Part shown: positions 11,828-23,092 of the stretch, piece after piece
Layout of the letters: the number at the start of each line of letters is the position of its first letter
How positions within the stretch are numbered: position 1 is the stretch's first letter
DNA from: Neurospora tetrasperma FGSC 2508
Taxonomy: Eukaryota > Ascomycota > Sordariomycetes > Sordariales > Sordariaceae
Assembly: GCF_000213175.1 (NCBI RefSeq)
Contig: NW_009799099.1
Coordinates: 670,038 to 734,037, forward strand
Direction of reading: 5' to 3'
DNA length: 64,000 nt
Notes under the pieces: model-generated
Databases searched by the model: none
What the model was told of the DNA's origin: nothing
Seen by the model: only the letters and a program-made list of their open reading frames with translations
Made by a program: the position numbers and the translations under genes

Positions 11828-12216
11828 GCATTTTACCATCTGTTATTTATTCTCTTTCTTTTTATTTAATGTAGACACGAAACGTCTTTCTTTTTGGACG
11901 GCATTTCGTTCTTGCTATGTGGCTGACTGGAGGAGATCTTGAAGGAATAAGTACTTTCAACCACCGAAAAACTTAAATTTGCAAACCAAAGTCAGAGAAA
12001 GACAAGACGGAAACTTGTTGTATACCAAATAATCCTCTTGCATCTTCCCCCGCCTATTGAACTCGCTATACAAGCTTGCTCCTATGACACAGAACATCAT
12101 ATCAGCCCTGTTTCTGTACCTTCAGCTCTTATCATTAATTCCACACACCTTCCTTACCTTATCTATCCCATTATCTCTCCCTCTCTTCTATTTCATCGTA
12201 CAATGGACCTCACCCA
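11828..12216. other. Spacer between tRNA-Phe and the DHODH homologue
   Basis: This is pyrimidine-rich and contains the 3' flank of the leftward dehydrogenase gene. No gene is seen. Confidence 0.45.
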
Positions 12217-13494
12217 CTACCACCCACCCTCTCCCACCCCCTTCTCAATCTCCTCAAAAACTTTCACCCCCCTTAACAACAACCCACTCGCCAACCCAAC
12301 CACATCCGCGCCCGCCATCCTCATCCTCCTATACCCCTGTGCATCTAGCACCCCTCCCACCCCAATTACTTGTATTTGATGCCCCAGCTTTTCTACCCTT
12401 TCATCCAACATTTTTCTCAGAGTCTTGACATTCCCCAATGCCAACGGATGTAACGGCGCCCCTGCTAGTCCGCCTGTTCCCAACTCGGTTGGTAATGCTT
12501 CTTGACTGTAGGTAGAGTCCTTTGTGGAAGGTGTAAAAGCTGTAAAAGCAAGACAACTGCCGAGGGTGTTGGTTGCTGTGAGGAAAGTGATTGGACATTT
12601 TGGTTCTTTGTTTTCTTCTTCTTCTTCTTCTTCCTGCTTTTCCTTTTCGTTCCTCGTCGAAGTTGAAAGCGAAGCCGCCCCCGACGCAGAAGCCGAAACC
12701 TCCAAAGCCTCCATCAACCCCAGGAACTGCGTCTCGTAGGTATACGGCGGCGTCTTCAATCCCACTGGAATTCTGGGTAGGCCCTCAGCTTCCGCAGCTT
12801 CGATAGCGCCAGCGAGGAAGTCAAGATATCGAGTCAACGCGTCGCGGGAGTAAGCCGGAGGCGGATGGTGCGGGATGTTGGGGCACGAGAGGTTGATTTC
12901 CATTGCCAACTTTACCACAAAAGAAGGAGAAGAAGTGACATAAAGTAATTCCGACTGGAGACGGGCGATGTGCAGGTAACATTGGGCTACGTCCTCTGCT
13001 GAACCGGTGACGGAGATGATTATTGTTTTGCTGCTGCTGCTGCTGCGACCGTTGTTGTTATTGGGAGGAGGAGGAGGAGGAGGAGGAGGAGAAGGAGGAG
13101 GAGGAGGATGGGACGTGGTAATGGTCCGTATAAAGTCGAGGTAGGTTTGGAGAGGTAAAGGGCTGTAGCCGAGGGAGTTGAGGGTCGCGTTTTGAGTGGA
13201 GGTTGCTGATGAGGGGGAAGAAGGGTTGGTAGAAGACGAAACGGTGTGGGAGGAGGAGTCATAGAAGACGTAGAGGTTCTTGGTGTCGTCGTGGGGGAAA
13301 CCGGAGAGGAGTGAGGTGCGGGTGGTTATGGCGCCGGTGGAAGGACAGTTCCAGAGGATGAGGAGGTCCTCGAGTGTCGTTGCTGCAGGACAGGGGGTGT
13401 TGATGAGGGGCGGGTGGATGTTGAGTATTGGGATTGTCATTGTGGTGATGTTGGTTCGTGTGAAGTTCTGTGAAGGTGTTGGAGTGCTCGTCAT
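12217..13494 (-). CDS. Class-1A-type dihydroorotate dehydrogenase homologue
   Basis: Single-exon 425-aa flavoprotein of the cytosolic dihydroorotate dehydrogenase class 1A fold (yeast Ura1, Lactococcus PyrDA). Seen motifs are the N-terminal INTPCPAATTLEDL and GAITTRTSLLSGF, then INLSCPNIP with the catalytic-type Cys at about residue 202, GLKTPPY with Lys near 245, FLTATNTLG, GGLAGAPLHPLALGN, and a C-terminal GGVLDAQGYRRM / GADVVGLASGLL phosphate-binding end. Class 1A enzymes oxidise dihydroorotate with fumarate; whether this one does is not shown, since filamentous fungi normally also have a mitochondrial class 2 enzyme. A Pro-run and Ser-run insert lies near residues 129-155 and an acidic run precedes the TATNTLG block. 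A second in-frame ATG at 13440 has better context and aligns better with family N-termini, so the protein may be 18 residues shorter. Confidence 0.8.
   Translation of the reverse strand: MTSTPTPSQNFTRTNITTMTIPILNIHPPLINTPCPAATTLEDLLILWNCPSTGAITTRTSLLSGFPHDDTKNLYVFYDSSSHTVSSSTNPSSPSSATSTQNATLNSLGYSPLPLQTYLDFIRTITTSHPPPPPSPPPPPPPPPNNNNGRSSSSSKTIIISVTGSAEDVAQCYLHIARLQSELLYVTSSPSFVVKLAMEINLSCPNIPHHPPPAYSRDALTRYLDFLAGAIEAAEAEGLPRIPVGLKTPPYTYETQFLGLMEALEVSASASGAASLSTSTRNEKEKQEEEEEEENKEPKCPITFLTATNTLGSCLAFTAFTPSTKDSTYSQEALPTELGTGGLAGAPLHPLALGNVKTLRKMLDERVEKLGHQIQVIGVGGVLDAQGYRRMRMAGADVVGLASGLLLRGVKVFEEIEKGVGEGGW
13060..13110. repeat. GGA/TCC microsatellite inside the DHODH-like gene
   Basis: Repeated GGA triplets on the + strand read as a proline run in the leftward gene. 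The tract lies in a loop-like insert between conserved core motifs. Confidence 0.7.
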
Positions 13495-13824
13495 GAAGGA
13501 CTGGGTTGACAGAGGGATATAAGTGAGAAGCTGTCGAGATATCAGAACCCGGGGTCGCTAATCAAGTCAACTATACCTCTAGACCTCGATTTATACCCAG
13601 CGGGGTTAGACAGCGTTTGATAAGATAACAGGAGACGGAATAACCCCGCTCGGGGTGCTTATAGGTAGCTGAAGCTCGTTCATGTTATGCGAGAAGATAA
13701 CGAGCTCAACAGCTGGTCGAAATCTGATAACACTTCCTCCAGGAAAGTCAAGGGGCAACATACAAACAGATTCTGGTTGGGTATATACTCTATCTCTTCT
13801 ATGTTGGTATTAAAGGCATGTACC
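13495..13824. other. Spacer between sfm1 and the DHODH homologue
   Basis: This is the promoter side of the leftward DHODH-like gene and the 3' side of sfm1. No further gene is seen. Confidence 0.45.
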
Positions 13825-14775
13825 TTAGAACATGTCGTCAATAGCCTTGTCCGAGTCTTTCTTGATCAACTCGACCATGCCCTGTTCAACAGTTAGTTAT
13901 ATGTTTCCTCCATTCGTCAACGACTTCTTTGCAGGACTTACCGCTGGCATGATTGGCTTGCCCTCCTTGTCAGTGACATAGCGGAAGGGCATCTGTGTGC
14001 TCTCGTGCTCGCTGAACTTGAGCTCGGGGTGGTCGACGTAGGGAATCTTGTCGACGGGGGCTGGGAAATGTTAGTGACAATCCCGCAACGGGAACGGAGT
14101 GTGTCTCAAAAGCTGAAGAACAACAGTGAAGAGGACAAAGAGCTGAAGGGAAGGAAATCCAATGACGAAGAAACCATCTGAGAGTGACTTACTCTTGCCC
14201 TCAACAACCAGACGAGTGACACGGACAGCAGTGTCAGTGGTCATCTGCACGGGGCCGAGACGGCGACCCTCGAAGCCCTTCTTGCGGAGCTCAGAAGTTC
14301 TGTCTGGTTTGCTTGTTAGTAGCCAGTTTTCACTGAGATCGAGATCCAGGACTGAGTTTACCTCTCGGGGGGTCGTCACCTATAATACCATGCAGTCAGT
14401 ATCCATTGCTCATCAAGAACTTTCCATCTCAGAGCAAGAGAAAGAACAAGACATACCCAAAATACCGCCAAACAGGAAAACATCAAAGGTCTCGCCATCC
14501 TCAGGGCTCAAGTCCTTCTTGGCCGCGGGATCAAGCAGGCAGACCCTGCTCTTGTCAGCAGCATAGATCTCCTCAACACCGCGGTTCTCAGCCTTGAAGG
14601 CCAGCACAGCGGCCAGGGCCTCGGGGACCTTGAAGCCCTGGGGCAGGGAAGTCAGATGGAACTCGGAACCGATCTCTTGCGATTCCTTGGCGATAGCGAG
14701 GTACTCGAGCTCGGACCAGGGGCCCAGCTCCTCGTCGAGGTGCTCGACGATGTAGGTCTTCTTGGTGGCGGCCAT
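13825..14775 (-). CDS. sfm1: SPOUT-type protein arginine methyltransferase Sfm1
   Basis: Predicted 207-aa SPOUT-fold methyltransferase. Yeast Sfm1 methylates one arginine of ribosomal protein Rps3. Five exons: 14775-14457, 14379-14362, 14303-14193, 14060-13942 and 13881-13825. All junctions keep frame. Exon 2 is only 18 nt. The protein matches yeast Sfm1 through TYIVEHLDEELGPWSELEY, VCLLDPAA, FVFGGILGD-type FLFGGILGDDPPRDRT, the MTTDTAVRVTRLV cofactor-region block, MPFRYVTDKEGKPIMP and a closing GMVELIKKDSDKAIDDMF. Length agrees with the yeast protein (about 213 aa). The gene is divergent from kex1. Confidence 0.9.
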
Positions 14776-16087
14776 TGCTACGGTAGCTGAAGTAGGAATT
14801 CCAAAAACCGACTCAAAGGTTGTGCTGGGACCAAGATATTCAGGAATATCAAAAAGGTCAAAGTGAGGGTTAAGTTTGTGTGTAAGTGTTTGGACGATCT
14901 CCAAGGCCAAGACTAACATTTTCTGGGTGGAGCTCTCTGATGGTTTGGTGGGGTTCTCCGTGCCAAGGCGGCATGCCGTAACGGTGATCGAGTTCGGCGA
15001 TCCGGGCCCGGGTTGCCTTGCCCGTTCTCGGAAGCCGGCCCCGCAATGTCTTATATCATCATTCCGGCAGAGATCCCGGCGGTAGGGGCTGTCCAGACCG
15101 GAGGATCGTGTACATGTCTAATTGTTATGTCTAATTGTTGTCTCATACACCTGGGGAGAGTGTGGATGAACTTGTAATCGTATATACGAGGAGCTGACGC
15201 TTGACTGCCGAGATGAGTCGTGCTCGCGGACAATCGCTCGGTTGTTCAGGTCTGGGCAGATTTTATGAGCGGCTGTTCAGTTCTTGCCGATAGCCGGATT
15301 TAGAAACTCTCGCCTGATGTTTTCCTCTAAGGCTGCTCTTTGTCAATCATCAGGGAGTAAAGTTAGTTGTCGAAGAGGTTTACACTCTGTCAAGTCGTGT
15401 TAGTGGCTGAATAAGGGGCTGTTTATTCACATCCAGATGCGGTGCCTGAAGATCTGGAAACAACCTTGAAAGCTTCCATAGCGAGTAAGTTGGTGTGTAG
15501 TTAGAACTTTGTCCACAGTTGCATAGATTTACACTGAACGTTCATGAAACACTATGATATAGGAGACAAGGACATAAAAAGTATCATCATTCGAAATCGA
15601 CATTGCTTACACTAGGTTGGAAAGTCGAAGGAATTGACCTCGAACCGGCTTGCGCGTCCATCCACGAGGCATGGACTGAGTGACTGCATGGAAAGACCAG
15701 GCCCCCCAGCTTTGTGTTAGGCTAGCATACCGGGATCGCCCAATCCCACTAACAGGGTCCCTTACTTGTAATGAGATTGCCCCCTGTGAGGTCTAGCTGA
15801 AATGGAACGCCACTATCCGTGCCGCAGTGGCCTTCATCCCGCGTTGTATTGTCCGTCCACCCCAAGGACAGATTCCCTCTTTACTGTTTCATCCATGGAT
15901 GCTGTCTCGGAGCAACATCTCGACGTTTTCAAAGTTCCTACAACTCTTGCCGTTGTCGTCGGCCCTCTTCTATCCTCCCCCATGAACGTGGTTGGTGGTG
16001 ATAGGTAGCCAAACTTACGACAATTGTCCCCCTCCTCCATCCCACCCACCGCAACTGAACCCAGCGACTTGAGTCCAGTTGGTGACC
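14776..16087. other. Divergent promoter region sfm1 / kex1
   Basis: This 1.3-kb region separates two diverging genes. Short overlapping open frames near 15800-16010 on both strands show no family features and probably lie in the kex1 leader. A TCGAACC-like string near 15640 does not fold into a tRNA. Confidence 0.45.
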
Positions 16088-18192
16088 ATGGCCGCCACCA
16101 CCACCACCACCAAAGCTAGCCGGTCCACGGCTAGCTGGAGACGACTGTCGACTCTGATCGCGGCATTCACGCTGTCATGGACATCCAGCTTCGTCGCCGC
16201 TGCTGGCTCCGCCGATTACTTTGTCCATGATCTACCAGGCGCACCAGATGGTCCTCTGGTGAAGATGCATGCCGGGTAAGTTCACTGTTGCTGCGAAACC
16301 GACATGTTGGGGAACACCAAGGCTGACATGTTCTCACAACCAGACATATCGAGGTCAACCCTGACAACAACGGCAACCTATTCTTTTGGCACTTCCAGAA
16401 CAAACATATCGCCAACAAACAACGAACCGTCATCTGGCTAAATGGTGGTCCTGGTTGCAGTTCCGAGGATGGCGCATTGATGGAGATTGGTCCATACAGA
16501 CTGAAGGACGAGAACACCTTGGTATACAACGATGGTGCATGGAACGAGTTCGCCAACGTCTTGTTTGTCGACAACCCCGTCGGTACTGGCTTCAGTTATG
16601 TTGACACCAACGCCTATATCCACGAGCTGACCGAGATGGCCGCCAACTTTGTTACCTTTTTGGAGAGGTGGTTTGCTCTGTTCCCAGAGTACGAGCATGA
16701 CGATGTAGGTGCCACACTCTGAACCTCTTCAATTCGTTATGTCTAACCAATTTCTTAGCTTTACATTGCCGGAGAGTCTTACGCCGGTCAGCACATTCCC
16801 TACATTGCCCAAGCTATTCTCGAACGCAACAAGAACGCTGGCCCTGTCAATCACAAATGGAACCTCTCGGGCCTCCTCATCGGCAACGGCTGGGTCTCTC
16901 CCAAAGAGCAATACGACGCCTACCTCCAGTTTGGCTACGAGAAGGGCATCGTCAAGAAGGGTACCGACCTCGCCAACAAGCTCGAAATCCAACAGCGTAT
17001 CTGCCAAAAGGAAATCGCCGTCAAGCCCGACAAGATCGACTACCCCGAATGCGAAGCTATTTTGCAAGACATGCTCCAACTGACTGCTGGCGGCGTCGGC
17101 GCCAGCGGCAAGAACCAATGCTACAACATGTACGACGTCCGCCTGAAGGACGACTACCCCTCGTGCGGCATGGCCTGGCCCCCCGACCTCAAGAGCGTAA
17201 CCCCATACCTCCGCAAGGAGGAAGTTATCAAGGCCCTCAACATCAACGAGAACAAATCTACCGGCTGGACTGAATGCAACGGCCAGGTAGGCATGAACTT
17301 CAACCCCAAGACCAAGCCGTCCATCACCTTACTTCCCGACATCCTCTCCGCCGGCGTTCCCATCCTGCTCTTCTCCGGCGCCGAAGACCTCATCTGCAAC
17401 CACCTGGGCACCGAAGCCTTGATCTCCAACATGGAATGGAACGGCGGCAAGGGCTTCGAGCTTACCCCTGGAACCTGGGCGCCGCGGCGCGACTGGACGT
17501 TTGAAGGCGAACCGGCCGGCTTCTGGCAGCAGGCGCGCAACCTCACCTATGTACTGTTTTACAACTCCAGCCACATGGTCCCCTTCGACTACCCCCGCCG
17601 CACGCGCGACATGCTGGATCGGTTCATGGGCGTGGATATCAGCAGCATTGGCGGACAGCCTACGGACTCGAGGCTCGACGGGGAGAAATTACCCGAAACG
17701 ACGGTCGGCGGCGCAGCAGGGAATAGCACGAGCAACCAAGCGGCCGAGAAGGCCAAGTTGGAGATGGCCAAGTGGGAAGCCTACCGCAAGTCAGGCGAGC
17801 TGGTTCTGGTGATTGTCATTGTTGCTGCGGCCTTGTGGGGATGGTTTGTCTGGAAAGACAGGAGAAAGACTGCTGGGCAGGGGTATATGGGTGTTGCTAC
17901 GGGCGAGAGACACAGCATTTCTACCAACCCGGGACCTCATGGGACCCGTGGTAGTGGTGGTGGTGGTAGGACGAGGGGTCAGGGGTTGGAAGGTTTCAGG
18001 AATAAGAGAAGCGGGAGGAGGGATGTTGAGGCGCAGGATTTTGACGAGAGCGAGTTGGATGATTTGCATTTGAGCAAGCCGGAGGACCCGCATGCGGATA
18101 GTAGGTATAGCATTGGTGGTGCTAGTGATGATGAGGAGGAGCAAAAACCGGGGAAGGGTAGTTCTAGTAGGCAGCCTGGGGGGAGGTCGTGA
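16088..18192 (+). CDS. kex1: Pheromone-processing carboxypeptidase KEX1
   Basis: Predicted 660-aa Golgi serine carboxypeptidase (S10 family) that trims C-terminal Lys/Arg after Kex2-type cleavage, for example in pheromone precursors. Three exons: 16088-16275, 16344-16704 and 16759-18192 (introns 68 and 54 nt). An N-terminal hydrophobic signal segment is followed by [38 protein letters not shown] with Ser190, [11 protein letters not shown] with Asp393, and NSSHMVPFD with His455, forming the catalytic triad. A membrane helix at about 531-548 is followed by a basic then acidic cytosolic tail, as expected for type I Golgi anchoring. The start ATG has the context GTGACCATGG. Confidence 0.95.
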
Positions 18193-18842
18193 TAAGTTAG
18201 TGGTAGCTTTGGGTGAAATATTGACTTGGTTATTCTTATAGACTTTTGGCGTTTCTGATATCCTTGGCAGGCAAGCTGGTACGAGTTTTGGATTGGGTAA
18301 TTCTTGATACAGAAAACACCATACATATGCGCACAGGACCAACGGTACTACTATATACACAGGCATCTAACCTCAGCGCGCCATACAATACTTACACATT
18401 ACATAAAAACACAAGTCACGAAGACGTGATGTTAAGGCTTCAGGCAATTTGAGTACCATCTCATCTTGAAACTGATCTGCACATTGAACCATGCCCAGTT
18501 GGCGTAAAGACATCAACACCCCTTTTCCTATGTTCGCAAATCCCGTGTCCCTTTAATCAGAAGGGACCATACACGGCGAAGAACACTTTTTTGTAAATCA
18601 GATTTGACCCGAAAGCATCGATGTGAAGACTATCATAATGCAACTAACGTAAAAAAAAGAGAAAAAAATGTATCTCAGGATGTTTCTATCCTGAATCTAA
18701 AAAGCAAATTTCATAGCCGGGTATCTTGTTGCGAAATCGTCGTGTGTCAGGCCTTCCTTTCATGCTGGTGATAATTTGGCGCTGAACTGTCTCGTTCCAC
18801 TTTCTCATTTGGCATCCAACTGTTTTTTCTTTTCCCCCCACA
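18193..18842. other. Convergent spacer kex1 / dre2
   Basis: Two genes end towards each other here. The stretch contains A-rich and T-rich 3' flank sequence and no supported gene. Confidence 0.5.
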
Positions 18843-19928
18843 TCACAACTGCGGCACGTTGTTGAGGATCGACACCTCCTCGCCGACCTTGAAGGGTGGG
18901 AGACCTAGGTATGGGCAGCCTGGATTGACACTTTTGTTAGCCATACATTCTTATTCCTTGTCTAAAGGGCAAAGTTGGGGAAGGGAAGGGAAGCTGAAGG
19001 ACAACATACCAGCACACCTAAAAGCATCTCCCAACGCACAACTACCACAGCTCCCCGTCTTTCCGGGAACCGTCAGATCCAGCTCCAGCAAGTCCTCGCT
19101 CTTGAGCTTGAGCGTGTTCAGCGCCTGGTCCGCCTTGTCCCTGCGCGCCTTGTCCTCCGCCTCCAGCCGCTCCGCCAGCCCACACGTGCAGTCCTTGCAC
19201 GCCCTCCTCTTCTTGCCCGGCTTGGGCTGGCACTCGGGCGGCTGCTGGATGGGGCGGCGCAGGTCCGCTTCCGTGAGGAGCGTGTCCTCGTCAATCACGT
19301 CGTCGTCGTCGTCGTCGAGATCGAGATCGTCGTTCAAATCGAGCGTGACGAAACCGACGCCGGCTGGGGCGGCAGTGACGACTTGGGCGACGGGCTGGAT
19401 GGGCGCAACAACGGGGTTGGGGTTGGTCTTCCTCTTGAGACCAAAACGCAACGGCACGGCTTCCTCCTCGGCGTAGTCGGGCTTGGTGAAGCCATCGGCG
19501 CCGGCGACGAGACCGGCTAGCACGGCCTCACGGGCCTCAGGGGTAGCGGTGTTTGTGCCGAGGGTGCCATCTTCGCTGCGCAGATTGCCGCCGGCCTTGA
19601 GGGCGGGGACGAGAAGGGACCACACGGCGCGGTTACTGAGCAGGGCCGAGGCTTCGGCATGACGGCTGCCGTCCGGGTCGGTCAAAACGAGGATCAGGTC
19701 GTAGGTGGATGCGGGGAGGGTGACGAGACCGGCGGCGAGTCGGTCGAGCATGTGCAGGTCGGTGGTCTCGCGGGGGTAGGTGGAGAAGAGGGCGCTGATG
19801 CGCTCCTCGTGGGAGGCGACCGAGGGCGGCGCAACGAGGAGGGTTCTGGGTTGCGACGACGACGACCCCGCGCCCGTGGTGTTGGCGGGGTTGAAGTCGG
19901 ATGTGAGATCGAGAGTTATGGGCGACAT
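18843..19928 (-). CDS. dre2: Fe-S cluster assembly protein Dre2 (anamorsin)
   Basis: Predicted 331-aa electron-transfer protein of cytosolic iron-sulphur assembly, which works with the diflavin reductase Tah18. Two exons, 19928-19010 and 18919-18843, are separated by a 90-nt intron. The N-terminal part resembles the catalytically inactive methyltransferase-like domain, then a linker with an Asp run, then two cysteine clusters. Cluster A has Cys233, Cys244, Cys247 and Cys249 (CKDCTC). Cluster B is CX2CX7CX2C with Cys294, Cys297, Cys305 and Cys308. The intron falls between the third and fourth cysteines of cluster B, so unspliced RNA would lose the last ligand. Size and order of parts are typical of fungal Dre2. 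Confidence 0.94.
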
Positions 19929-22524
19929 GGTGGTGGATGATGGCGGGGTCGTTCGTCTGGGGAAGATGAAACAATGCGGTGCCCTGTCTGGCTGCTACTC
20001 GGGGCAGCGAATTGGGAAAAAGAAAACGAAAATGTACGAGTCTTTTGTTGTTATTGTTGTCGGCGAGATCGAGTCTCTGTCTCTTTTGTTCCCGCGGAAT
20101 TGCAAGATTGAGAATACAGTCGATTCTCCGATAAGACAAACAGCGATGTGATGGTGGATTGTAACAATTTGATAGGCATTCGATTAGAAATACACAGTGT
20201 AGAGATTTTGGGCCTGCAGGTTTCGACGACGAAATGTAAGATCTGCATTACAAATCTTTCGCCACTACGGATCTGCATGTGCGAAAGGGATTAAAAACTG
20301 TGCATTGGCCGAGAAGTCAGGCAAATAGTGCGTGCGAATTTAGTCATCAGACAGTGTTAGCTTAACAGCTGAGTGAGATGGTGACATCGATTCACTGACT
20401 GAACCACACTGCAATGGCTCTCGGGCGGATTTGCCGATGTCGGACAGCCCCAAAAACGGAGTTGCTTTGACCGACAACCGTACGACGAAAGCACACTGCC
20501 GGAATGTGAAAGTGAGTTGGCCATTTCGTTGGTTCTATGAGAAGGGTTGTATAGGTTCAAATGGTTTATATATATATATATCTTGCAGTGAGCGTTGTTT
20601 CCCCTTTCGCATCATGCGGTGGCAGGTCGGGAGAGATCCCCGGCCGACATCATGCCACTTGATCTCCCGTTCAGCTCAGGTCCGCGGTCCGCCGTTGCAT
20701 TGTCGGGGATATCCAGGTACGGCATAGAATTGAAGACTCTCTCACCCTGGTTTGATCGTTGGCGTAGTGCACTGCTTTGAGACCTCTACACTACCTAGAC
20801 ACTTGTCCTCCTCAAGCATAGCGCCGGGAAGGAATCATACCATCGGAATATAGAGGGATGGACGAGAAGTCGCGATGCCATATCTACTGTGGTACACAAC
20901 GGCATCTGCCCAAGTGTTAATATGAGGGTCTATCTGATGATATTTCCACGTCAAGGCGAAATACGTTTTGGACAGCTTGTCCATTTCAGCTGGTGACTGA
21001 AGACATGGTTCATGTCCCGAGGATGAAATGGCTGGTGTTGAGGCTGTATCGAGTTCTGGACCCTTCGATGACGAAGTTGTCGACACAGTCCCCAGTTGAG
21101 TCATTGAAGGGTCCGAGTTGGGTTGCCTGACACCAAAGGAAGGACAGACCTGCGATAAGGTTGACGAATTAACGAATCCAATCACGGGCGGGGACGAGTT
21201 TCGAATCTGGCCTGATTTTTTTCGGAAGCTCCCACCTGCTGCAGTGGATGGTCACATACATAAAAAAGGGCCCCGGACGTTCGTGAACCGTGACTGAAAA
21301 GTTCGTGAGTCTCGTCGTCCAAATTTGCTTCATCCGAATTGCCATCTCTGACACCGACATCGCCTTGATATCCAAGCTATCTATCCTCGAGAACGGACAG
21401 GAAGGTTCCAAAGCGAATTGACGATTTGGCAGGCCTGGAAGGGTTGAAGCAATTCGACGCTAAACCGTGACAGGCTTGGCGCCGGCTTTGTGCTCCATAC
21501 CCCGCAAAATCAGCACCACGGTGCAACGCAATCGGGAGTCCCTGAGACGTGCAGGTGGGGAGCTCTGATGTCACCCGCATTGGTTGCATTGCTAAGGGGA
21601 GTCCCGTCCTGTCAGTGCCTGTCAGCTGTGTCTAAACGGACTGTGCTGCTGTGCGAAAGGCGCACCAGCTTACAAGTACACCCCGTCTTGATAAAAACAC
21701 CAGATGCCACATCTTGGGATGACTTGGCCAACAAAGATTCAATGACATAGATATAGGAGGGCGATACATATGTATTCAGTGCCAATGGCCCAGACCAGAG
21801 GCTGAAGGGGAGCAGAGCTGGATTGACTATAGATTCCACATTTCAGTGGCAGTGTTGGTTGTGTTGACTTGGCGGGTTCGTATAAGTGAAGCACAGTCCC
21901 AATAACAGTGAACTATCTCCGACCTCCACCTACCCACAGCTGTCAGGGAAGGTGGGGAGATGTGGGTGTGTCCTTCAACTTCTCGATCTCTCAAGTTGAG
22001 GAATCCGGATCTTGATATGGATTGGACAAGATGGAGAATGAGCTTCATCCCGAGCTGTAACTACACTACACCGGATAAGAGCAGATGGTTGTCAACAGGC
22101 CGGGGGTAAAAAAAAGCCATCATATGCAAATCGCTGGGTGATTTGCGAGGCAATTGGGAATAGCAAAGCGGGGGACTACTTCATCACGTCAACAACTACA
22201 TACGGTACTGACACTTTTGGAGATTTGGTCACCACAGCTCAGAATGGTGAAATTGGATGGTTGAGATTCGGCATTGGAGCTTGAGACTGACTTGTTTCCA
22301 AGATGGAGACCTGAACTTAAACAAAGAACTGGACGTGGGCCCCGCCTTCCCCGTTGAGCTGGGCAAAACGGGCAGTCTGGACAGGTCAGGTCAGTGTCAT
22401 CGACTGTTGCATCAAGTCGCGTGACTACACACCCGCGGTCCTCCTCACCGATCTCCCCACCACTGTGACTTCCCAAACAGTAGCCGCAGAGCAGATCGTA
22501 GGTGCGAGCAACTTCGTACCTCGA

Positions 22525-22529
22525 CCCCT
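22525..22529. promoter_or_regulatory. STRE-like CCCCT element
   Basis: One CCCCT stress-response core lies about 60 nt upstream of the TATA-like box of the Stf2-like gene. A single five-base match is weak evidence alone. Confidence 0.25.
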
Positions 22530-22560
22530 CTTCGACGGAGACTCCTTGTCCCTTCTCATT

Positions 22561-22585
22561 GGAAGGTTCGGGAGCTTGCCTTCCA
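22561..22585 (+). promoter_or_regulatory. Heat-shock-like element before the Stf2-like gene
   Basis: The sequence reads as alternating pentamers nGAAn nTTCn nGAGn, followed by a further TTC unit, close to the HSF1 binding consensus. It ends just before a TTATAAG box. Stf2 homologues are stress-induced in yeast, which makes HSF control plausible. This is an inference from motif and position. Confidence 0.4.
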
Positions 22586-22586
22586 C

Positions 22587-22593
22587 TTATAAG
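22587..22593 (+). promoter_or_regulatory. TATA-like box TTATAAG
   Basis: TTATAAG is followed by a long CT-rich, A-poor leader starting about 20-60 nt downstream, a common fungal promoter arrangement. It implies a 5' leader of roughly 450 nt for the Stf2-like gene. Confidence 0.45.
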
Positions 22594-23092
22594 AAGAGAT
22601 GCCCCCATCTCTCCATCCCATCGTTTCTTTCAACATTCACACTCATCACAACAACATCTACCACTACTTACGCACTACTGGTATTACTAGTGCATACTCG
22701 ACTTTTCCAACCATCTCTTCCTTACTCTGTTTACAATAATACATCATACCCGAACCTTCCATCTTCACTACATCTTGTAATAGTCGACTTCTTTTCCACT
22801 CTTCCATATCTGTGACATCACTCCACTCAACACATTCACACTACTGTGAGTTACACACCCCGGTTTCCTTTCCCTACCACAACCAGTCCGGCCACCGACC
22901 GTCTCGTCCTTCACATCAGCTATATTATCCCCCGCATGTTGTTCGTGTAACGCTGGCTGACCTTGTGTCTCTCAGATCAACTTGACGACTACTACTGAAT
23001 AATATCATCAACAACAGTAACGACAACCCCAATTCCACAAACGACTTCTCACATAACCCTGAACCACATCACCTTCAACTACACGTTTCAAG

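Larger units (their letters stand above)
19929..23092. other. 3.2-kb spacer upstream of dre2 and the Stf2-like gene
   Basis: This is one of the longest gene-free stretches here. It should hold the dre2 promoter at the left and a long leader and promoter for the Stf2-like gene at the right. A short TA microsatellite lies near 20566-20582. Open frames between 20400 and 22600 are short, overlap on both strands and carry no recognisable motif. A non-coding RNA cannot be excluded by reading alone. Confidence 0.4.

Noticed and set aside
13020-13262. 80-codon Leu/Pro-rich frame on the - strand
   Set aside because: Alternative frame of the GGA microsatellite region inside the DHODH-like gene.
15620-15700. 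Possible tRNA from a reversed GGTTCGAGGTC-like string
   Set aside because: No A box, acceptor stem or anticodon arm could be built around it.
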